DNA from: Atriophallophorus winterbourni
Taxonomy: Eukaryota; Platyhelminthes; Trematoda; Plagiorchiida; Microphallidae
Assembly (NCBI GenBank): GCA_013407085.1
Contig: JACCGJ010023578.1
Coordinates: forward strand, 62,001-126,000
Length of the DNA: 64,000 nucleotides
Direction: 5' to 3'
Both the position numbers and the translations under genes were made by a program. The notes below the pieces were generated by a model. That model worked only from the letters and a program-made list of their open reading frames with translations. It ran no database searches and had not been told where the DNA came from. Positions 55,868-64,000 of this stretch are shown here, piece after piece; positions within the stretch are counted from its first letter, which is position 1, and the number at the start of each line of letters is the position of its first letter.

Positions 55868-58136
55868 TGTATAAGAATTGATGTTTCTTCTAATTGAAAA
55901 TATATTTTACTTTTATAAAATTTACATGGATGCTTTATTAAATAGAAAACCTCGTCTTATGTACCGAATTCCATTTTTGACTGTTATTCGAAACATGAAT
56001 CCATAGCTAAAAACCTGCAAAAAATTATTATCTGGAAAACACTGAGAACCCAAGGAAACCTCTTTCTGGGAACAAAAATCTGAAAAATCTATGTCGCGCT
56101 ACCTTATATTGTCTCGTTGATATAATGCTTTCAAAATCCAGAAATTTCAATCAGAAATTTTATTATTAGACCAGATTCTGATTAATAACTAAATCGGATG
56201 CCACTCTGATGTCTAGGAGCATCACAAGATTTGATATCCAGAGTGCAAACTGTTTCGAGAATGAATGACTGTAAAAAGCGATTTATAACATCTATTCTGT
56301 CACATCAATCAGATCAGTCATTAGGAAAATGTTCTTGTCGTTTGGCGAGAAATTAGTAAAATAAAATGTAATGCCAACATTGCGATATTTATTGAAATAT
56401 ATATAATGTTCAACAATAAAAACATTAAAAGTTTCAATTAACAAGAATAATAGGCATTCTTTCAAATTCATGTGCTTTTGTAGTAATTGTGCGGAAGCGG
56501 AAAGCCATCTTTAAATACTGCTGACAGTAATGTTGTTGAAACAATTTTTTGCTACGTTAAGAAAATGAAGATTTGCTTTGGATCCCCAATTCAGTGATAG
56601 ACTTTCTGAAAATTACAAAAAATATCGACTAGAAATAAGAATGCTCGTAATTTCGCTGCACAAATGACACAAACTCCATTTTAATAGTGTTAACCTATTT
56701 ATTTGCAAGCAGACGTAAAAATTTTTGTATTACAGGCTAAACAATTTAACGGATTCCACAGAAGTGTAAAAACTATGAAATGCCTCAAAATTTGATATTT
56801 GTTATCTTGGTTTCATTTATTTCTAAATAAAATTATTGAATACAAAATGTCATCAAGAGTAGTTGCTCACAGTATCGGTTTCACGATATAATCCATGAGT
56901 TATTTTTATTAACCATTTCAATAATGAAATGTAGCGAGATTCTAGATGGTCAAAGAAGTTTTCTTCCGTCTAGATGACAGCTTGAAATGTAGTATGTAAA
57001 TGGATAATATGAGAAGAGTGTTAACAAAATACTTACAGCTATTTAGTTTTAACTCGAATATACATGCTAATGAATCAAAACATTGCATCTTTTCTTTGCG
57101 TTGAAATCAAATGTCAAAAATCCCTGATTTCACATTTGTATATTGATAAAATTGATATGCTTGTTCGATAAAAGATTTTCGGAATCAATATTTTAACAAT
57201 GATGTAAAAAACGGTAAGTGCATTTAAATATTATTATTGAGGTTTATGACAAAAATTCATTATTTAAAAAGGATGATTTATGGCAGAAAACATTAAACAA
57301 AAATAACACTGAAACTGATTTATATGTAACTTATGAACCACAATTATGATCCAAATAGCGCATTGAACATAATTTACAGAAGAATAAATATTTCTCTTCA
57401 TAATATCCCTTACATAATTCAACCTCTAGTGATAGGTGCTGCTGGGTTAATGTAAAACATACGAAAAAAGATTGTGGTTTTGAAATGCGTAGTAATTGTA
57501 TTCAAGGTCATTTTACTCTTGGAAGGACAGAAGGACGTTTAACTTTTCAATCGTTAGAAGAAAAATCTTTCATCATTGTCACGATCATAAGAAATAAAGA
57601 ACGAAACCATGAATGTCTACAGCGCAGCCTGTTGCCAAATTTCGCGTTTTTGCGCAATCACGATGCATTTACAATGTTTCAATAGTTAATGGCTAATAGA
57701 TTATAGTGGTAATAAAAGCTTTTAAGATACCACTGGGTGGTGTGTATAGAGGGTCGCACAAAGCGTGTTAAAAAGCATACATGATGAGAAAAGACGGAGG
57801 CAAATAGGCTTTATAGCGGGCCATTTTCGCGTATAGCATAATCCTTGATTGGACATTTGTGGCTTTTTTGTAGGGAGAAGTGTCAGCTCAGACACATTTC
57901 CATCACGTCCAACAGTGCATGACCGACTTACAGACGGTTGCTTTGGCGTCAACAACGTTAATCCTTGTAAGCTGAGGAGAAAAGACTGAAAAAAGTGTTA
58001 GTTAATTATGGCTATGTGAGTGAAATGCAAGTATAGTGGGGTAGATCGGAATGGCAAAAGATAAACGAAAGTCACTTGGAAATTGATTGCCTTAGGTGTT
58101 TGTCTAGGCGTAGTTTGAACGAGGACAGTGACTCTA

Positions 58137-60780
58137 CACCTACCACCGCCGGTGGGAGAGCGTTTCAGACAAGGCATATGGAAGGGGTAAGAAATACTTT
58201 CGACGGTTCAATCGGCTGTTCTGATGAGCTATCTTGAGATTGTTCCCACGATGATTGTGTCGATTGAATGGAGGCATCAGATACTTGCAAGGGTGCTGAT
58301 TCTCAGTGAGAATGCTGAAGGTCAAAAGTAAATTTCCGCGGAGGAGTCGGTAGCGGATTGTGAAGGGGACGCTATACTACAGTCGTTCTTCGTAGGGCAT
58401 GTTTTGAAGGCCGTTGTGGCTGTTCAAGGACGTTCATGTCTTGTTGGAGCCACGGATGCCACGCACTGACTGCATATTCGAGCTAAGGCGGATTTAAGCG
58501 GAGAATAGCTGTGGGAAGAGTCTTCTGTCAGAGCGTCTGAAAAGTCGCCTCAGAAAACCAACACTGTGGGTTGCGGTTCTTGCTGCCTTGTCGCACTGGC
58601 TGGAGCAGCCCAAGTCTTGCTGTACGATGACACCGAGTTCGCTTACCTGGTCAACATGGTGCAAACGTTCGTCATCCAAGTGATAAGGGTAACGAACAGA
58701 GTGTCGAATGGACAGAATGTGGCATTTAGTTGAGTTGAACGGTAAATTGTGTTCTAATGACCACTGGTAGGGGCCGTCGAGGTCACGTTGCAGGAGTTGA
58801 TATTCGAAGCGAGAGATACGACGCCGAACCTTGAGTTTATCCGCGAAGAGTAAAAGTGAGCCTGATACGATCATCCTGATATCATTGTTGAATATAAGGA
58901 ATAGAGTGGGTCCGAGTACGGATCCTTGTGGAACTCCACTGGTCACCAGGAAACAGTCTAAATAGGCGTCTTTGACGCGCACACACAATCTTTCAGAAAT
59001 CGGCTGATCTACATCAACAATAGGTCGTCGATTTAGTAGTAGCGTAGCCTTTGAATGAGAATATGGTGATCTATAAAATGCTTTCGAAAAATCCAGGTAT
59101 GCCACGTCCACTGCAACCCGGAAGTCCATGGCTTTGGTCCAATCGTCCCTGACCAACAGGAGGTTTGATAGACAGGTGTGTCCTGGCCGGAAACCATGTC
59201 GTTCATGATCGAGGATGTGATTTTCTTCAAGGTGGCATGTGATGGTGTCGACTATAATACTTTCCATGACCTTTGAGTGCACAAACAGCAAGGTCACCGG
59301 CGGTAATTAGCTGGTAAGGTGCGGTTGTCTCTTTAAAACCGAAGTGATCACGCCTTGTTTTTAAGTTTGTGAAAACTCGGCTGAGTCGAGTGAAAGCTGG
59401 AAATATAGCGCCAGATCGGTTGAGATATATACTGCGACTGCATTCAAATCTTTTGGGTGTATGTGATGTATACCCGGGGAGCTATTCTGTAGCACGTGGA
59501 TCATTTTTTGGTATACGGCGTCGCAGCTAAAGATGATTGAGCTCAATGAAGGCACAGGAGACAGTGGTGCAGGTATGACTACGGACTGAGGGGCAGCGCG
59601 AAAGATGGGAGCGTACTGCGCGGTCAGATGACGTGGATAGACCCGAGGTTGGCTTGAGCGAAGGAATACCTGTTTTCACTTTCTTCCGAGTCTTGAGCTC
59701 CTTATATAGCAGCTTAGGGTTGTCTAGAAGTCTGAAGGTTAGCTGTTGTTGATAAAGGAATTGATCATTACGTTTGAGAGATGTACACTGGTTTCGCAAT
59801 AACCTGTAGAATTCCCAGTTCTCTAAGGTGGGGCATAGAGAGAAAGTATGTCATGCAAGATTCCGTAGTGCTATCATTTTTCTGGTTCGGCTTTTAATTG
59901 TCGGTCGGTGGCGTTTTGTGGGTATTGCCTTCATCATCGATGATAGGTCAAGTAATGTGTGCCACCTTGTAACAAAAAATTCCAAGCAGTATTAAGCTGC
60001 GCATTATGTAGCAACTCCCACTTGTTCACGGCAACAAGCTCACGCAGTACCTTCTAGTTCGTATTCCTCCAGGTAGTGGCGTCCGGTATCCCCGAATAAT
60101 GAGAGTACCATAGATAGTCAAATATAAGCACGGCATGATCAGCATGACCCAGTGGTGGTTCGATCGACAGGTTTTCGAATATCAGTTCTTCGTTGGTGAG
60201 TATCAGATCGAGGATGGGCTGGACCTGATGGCCGCAGTATCGTGTCGGTTCGTTGAAATGGCTGTACAATGGATGGGTAGCAATCAATTCGAATAAGTCA
60301 CGTCCAAACTGATGGGTGGGCGAGCCTGACGATGCACCCGGAGAGTTGAAGTCTCCCATTATGAGGACATGTGTGAAGTGTTAAGAAAGTCGGATGGCAG
60401 CCAGCAAAGAAGAGAGAGAAAGAAGATAGATCATTGTCTTGGATCGCTTCACAGCGTAGTGCTTGATTGTAATACAGTAGGACACCTCCTCCCCTAGTCT
60501 TACGATCATTGCGGAATGACAGCATTGTTTAGGAGCATTAGTTCAATATTCAATATGGTAAGGATCAACCAGGTTTCTGTGAGGGCAATGAGATCAAAGG
60601 TTTTTGTCGAATGGAGCAGTTGTTATTCGAAAAATTTGTTCATGAATCCTCGGGTGTTCGTATAGCAACAGGACAGTGTATCGCGGTGGAGTTGGGCATC
60701 GTGAGGTGTAACACCTAGGAAGACGATCCGGAAGGGATCGGCTGTGGTAGCTTTTTTAAGGAGGCTGCTTTATATAATTC
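58137..60780 (-). mobile_element. Near-full-length decayed CR1-like LINE ORF2 (endonuclease plus reverse transcriptase)
   Basis: Reading on the - strand from about 60.70 kb: CCYTNTRGFMNKFFE, DLIALTETWLI (near 60.57), DRKTRGGGVLLYYNQALRCE (60.5) and MGDFNSPG with ILDLILT and GHADHAV (60.05-60.36) form an AP-endonuclease domain. LLDNPKLLYKELK and KVKTGIPSLK (59.7) and SPGIHHIHPKDL (59.45) lead into the RT at 58494-59297, with HGFRPGHTCLSNLLLVRDDW, LDFSKAF and SGVPQGSVLGPTLFLIFNND. The catalytic FADD reads FADK (second Asp lost). The C-terminal piece at 58140-58325 has NHRGNNLKI and RKYFLPLP. Domain order and spacing are those of a CR1-like ORF2 of about 850 codons, broken by several frameshifts. 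It is not active. Confidence 0.9.
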
Positions 60781-60919
60781 CGGCCGGTCGACCTCGGGTG
60801 TTGAGTTGGTAATTTAGGGCTCGTATCTAATCCGATTGGTATCGATAGGCGAACGAAGACGAATTTCTGAGGGAGTTTTCCATCGGTTCACATACCATAT
60901 GTCGAGCGACAACGTGACC

Positions 60920-61330
60920 ATAATTTCAGACTGGAATGTTATCTTCGTGATTCGGAGGCACTGCTTTTGTAGTTCGGTGAATTAGGTAGGCGTTTGAGCG
61001 ATGTTCAGAGTGCGAGAATTCTGTATATATGGTTTTGCTGTTGGTTAGAACGAGGACGTGTTGCATCCATCGATAGGAGTAAATGTGGCTCCCAGATATG
61101 GGGATCAGTATGTACACGAAGTGACGCAGCAACCACTTCGGAGTAGCCAAGCTTGGTGGCCATCTTGGGGCAGATATTGACCTTAAAAGTATGAAGTGGT
61201 GATGAACAGGTCGCAAACATCGTTCCGAGTAGTTTCACGCATGCTTCCAGGGAAGAGATGATATCTTTCTGCTGATGGAGCAAAGTAAGTAGCGAGTGGA
61301 TAATCGGTTTTTTTTCAACAGTGTACACAA
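60920..61330 (-). mobile_element. Possible 5' region/ORF1-like part of the CR1-like element
   Basis: Two overlapping - strand frames (61005-61328 and 60926-61216) lie just before the ORF2 start and have similar GC to it. They contain LHQQKDIISSLEACVKLLGT and CPKMATKLGYSEVVAASLRV. The position fits an ORF1 or 5' extension of the element at 58.1-60.8 kb. I recognise no domain, so this is by position only. Confidence 0.35.
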
Positions 61331-61487
61331 AACCATTTTACGTTTGTGCGCTGTCGATTCTCTTTGAATTCTGACGTTGATAACCAGAAACAACGCGAGT
61401 GGAACCATGTGGATAAACTACTAGATTCAAGTCCTTCATATACGGCTTTGGAGCAGTCTCTCATGCCACAAATGTTATCGTCAATGT

Positions 61488-62069
61488 TTGCAAGAAATCG
61501 TCAAGAGCAGCATATCGTACAACATCTCAATTGAAAAATCTTCGGTTATTCTTGACGAAAATATGTCAATAGTCGTGTCCACGGTACATAACCTAGAAAA
61601 GAAGAGCGATTTCGTAACGGCTAAGCTGTCCACGGTTTTGAATATTTGCAAAATTTTAGAGCCTCTTACCATTCTACTTGACGCTAGTTGTCTGTTAGAC
61701 TCTGATTTACTTCAACGCACGGGTCCATTCATAGAGTCGCTGACTTCAGAAATTTAGCAGCGTCGGAGCCGTGCCACAAATCTTATTCTTCTTAATATGG
61801 ATGACAGACACCATTTAGTCGAGCTTAAAAAGTTGTATTTGTCGCGATTTGGCTTCCCCATAGACTCAGCATGTGTAATTAAACTCATAAAACCTTTTAA
61901 TCTTTGTAATGCCCCTATCTTAATAAAATTTTACGACGAAAATTATGCTTCGCATATGAATAATGACCAACAACTCTTAAAACTTTTACCACAATTTTCT
62001 AATGTGTTGACGAAGCCTAACAACATACCTGTACAACGAAAGTGCCTTCGCAAGTCGTCTAAGCTGTGA
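61488..62069 (+). pseudogene. Probable LINE ORF1-type remnant (one in-frame stop)
   Basis: One frame is open from 61488 to 62069 apart from a single TAG at 61755-61757. The first part (MQEIVKSSISYNISIEKSSV and on) looks like a helical/coiled-coil segment with many Leu, Ile and Lys. After the stop come RRSRATNLILLNMDDRHH and LIKPFNLCNAPILIKFYDEN, a layout (basic start, xNLILLNM strand, then PILIKF strand) like the RRM-type domain of LINE ORF1 proteins. It ends near KCLRKSSKL. It points away from the CR1-like element next to it, so it belongs to another element. A host gene exon is a less likely alternative. Confidence 0.4.
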
Positions 62070-63010
62070 AACACTCAACGGATATCGCCAACCTCATAGA
62101 CCTGGATGTTGTTGGTAATTCCGCATCGGCTTCTGCACTCGAAACTCAAACATCTGATAAGGTTACTATGTAATGTGCCACCCCCCAACATTGATGCGCA
62201 ATGTTAACATCTGGCCCTAAAAGCCACGTCCCCACTGATGGAACCATCACCGCAGGTTTGCAGCACTCAGCTCGACCTATAATTAAAACCAGTGTCTGGT
62301 TATCGCGTCTCTTGCAGGACAGCCACGTTTACATTCAACCTTTTTAGCTAGTTGTTAATCACAGTTGATTTTCTTACACCGTCACCTAATTGTCTAAGAG
62401 TTACCTAGCTTGAGGCGGGGGATAGCCGTCCAATGAGACCTAAAAATCTGTTCCACCGTCGAAAGCAGCCCCAGGCGCTGAGCTCTACGCCAGTCGAGAC
62501 ATAGATTTTAACCGGTATCTGGTGATTCCCGTGTTTTTATCCTTAGAAGCGAAATGGAGTGTCCTTTCCATTGGTGCATTGTGATGTACGTCAGGGCAGT
62601 TCAATTGGAGAACTAGCTGTTACCCATGCAGCAAGTGATTGCTCTCTACGTCGGAACCAATGGAACAGCTAGGCTGAAGCGATTGGACAACGATGCCGTC
62701 GCAGGAGTTGGCACGACGAAGTTGAATAAAACTTCGGACTGCCAAACAGAAATTCGGCTACGGATTTTTCGTCGAGGTTGACTTCTTAAGCCTTTTTCGT
62801 TATTGGATGTAGCCACAAGGCAGTAGAGGTTTAAAATAAGGGTTTCCCTTCCCCCAGGTGAACCGCCTTCATGGGCTTACGAGCTCCACCTTCCCAAGCA
62901 TTCTGGTTTCGAGGCGCCAGTCAGCCGCCTCCGCCCTTACTCTTGTCAGTAGAAACAGTTCCGCCGGGTCACACGGGACCACGCGTGCAGGTTAGGAGCT
63001 GGAATCGGTT
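62070..63010 (+). other. Higher-GC stretch without open frames, probably retroelement-derived
   Basis: This block is clearly richer in GC than the window average and has no open frame of note. It has a style common to trematode LINE 5' or linker regions (for example aggcgccagtcagccgcctc near 62917). It directly follows the ORF1-like remnant and may be the next part of the same element. I cannot name it. A BLASTN search against trematode repeats would settle it. Confidence 0.35.
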
Positions 63011-64000
63011 GTCAGAGGCTATCTGACACGCGTAACATTGGAACATTTTTTGAATTGGGAGCTTATCCCCAAAATCGCCCCGGCCGTGAAAACCATAGAA
63101 CATTGGATAATAGAATCCGAATTATTGTGGTATCAGGGTATTAAGATTTTTATCCGCTCATAACATCTGAACAAGCTTATGTGATTGCTGCATAGCTTGA
63201 AAGCAAGCTTTTACAAAGAGCCGATTCTGTGATATTAGTACAATCCTTGATTCAATCTCAGACGCATAGTGCCTGGGTTTTACTTATTACAAGATTACTA
63301 ACATAAAAATCATTCGCTTTGTGTTTGTCAAGGTATTCCTCTTGTTCCAAGTGGAACGCGAGGAAGACAAATATTGATGTAAGCTCAACGATGGATTCGG
63401 ATTATTTTATTGGAGCTATTTAGAGTTGTACATGTTGAATTGCATTTTGAGAGAAAGGCCTCTCGATTATATTGCTTTCAATACTAGGCCAAAAACGTTC
63501 GTTCTCGAATTTTCTTGTTTCTTTGCATTTAATTGAATTAGAAACAACATAGAATCTTCTTATAAATACAGTAATTGAAAATCGTGTAGGATAACATTGG
63601 GACCCGAATAGCATCTTCATAAATGCCATCTGAATAAAAGCTTGTATTCATCAACATTTTTGAAATTATAAAATTCTACAAATTTATGTAATTCCTGAAA
63701 TACTCAATTTTATGGGATTAACCGCAAATTGTTTGTTGAACATTGTTTAACGATTCAATCTTACGTCTCCTATATTTATATGCCTTGCGTGGTCATACTA
63801 CCTCTGGTTACTCTACTTATTGGCGAGATCTGTGTATGAAAAGCTGAATCTTGATTCGTTTTTTCTCCCTGCTATACAGAAGTGTTATTTTCGTTTTTAT
63901 TTGTCCATTTGTCGGTTTTTGTGGTCATTGTCATAGTTCGTCAAATTTACACGAGGCTAAAAAATATTCATAATAAACAGTGCTATAGGACTAACGACTT
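63011..64000. other. AT-rich, nothing recognised
   Basis: GC falls back to the window average after 63.0 kb. The only long frame (63420-63629, - strand) has no known features. Confidence 0.45.

Larger units (their letters stand above)
53700..58136. other. Upstream of TEAD, nothing recognised apart from simple repeats and the 48 bp duplication
   Basis: The block is AT-rich. It should include the TEAD promoter and any upstream exons (on the - strand), but none can be picked out by eye. A family A fragment lies at 55.8 kb. Confidence 0.4.

Overview
This is eukaryotic DNA: AT-rich (roughly 35-37% GC by eye), gene-sparse, with long introns and much decayed retrotransposon sequence. The mix of Penelope-like elements with a GIY-YIG domain, CR1-like LINEs and another non-LTR element ending in a C2H2-like motif, together with AT-rich long-intron genes, suggests a flatworm, most likely a digenean trematode. 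That is an inference from content; no species marker was identified.

Two host genes are recognisable, both animal developmental transcription factors. (1) An AP-2 (TFAP2) gene lies on the + strand. Seven coding exons from 29444 to 47065 join with consistent splice phases into one 648-residue reading frame, and an AATAAA polyadenylation signal follows at 47201. It carries the PPxY-type activation motif, the AP-2 basic DNA-binding region and a more divergent helix-span-helix dimerisation region. The short first coding exon is not certain; there are two in-phase candidates, 22681-22716 and 27478-27648. (2) A TEA-domain gene (TEAD/Scalloped family) lies on the - strand. Two exons (53409-53619 and about 48664-48893) encode a complete TEA DNA-binding domain and join in phase across a 4.5 kb intron. 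Exons for the C-terminal co-activator-binding domain were not found. The two genes are convergent.

Layout: 1-2.7 kb has no recognised gene. 2.8-4.2 kb is a decayed 5'-truncated LINE. 4.2-22.6 kb is intergenic and contains a nested LINE insertion (9.4-10.1 kb), a tRNA-like fragment (12.7 kb), a 360 bp nested inverted repeat (13.3-13.6 kb) and several copies of a fold-back repeat family (5.1, 11.4, 15.1-16.0, 17.3-17.8 and 22.0 kb). 22.7-47.2 kb is the AP-2 locus, whose introns hold two Penelope-like fragments, a CR1-like fragment and more fold-back repeats. 47.9-53.6 kb is the TEAD locus, with a third Penelope-like fragment in its intron. 53.7-58.1 kb has microsatellites and a 48 bp exact duplication but no recognised gene. 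58.1-60.8 kb is a near-full-length but dead CR1-like ORF2 on the - strand. 61.3-63.0 kb is a higher-GC, probably LINE-derived stretch on the + strand, and the rest is AT-rich with nothing recognised.

The most unusual signal is not a new protein system. It is a family of short repeats, in two related subfamilies, that repeatedly occurs as head-to-head inverted pairs. One pair is bounded by a 13 bp direct repeat that looks like a target-site duplication.
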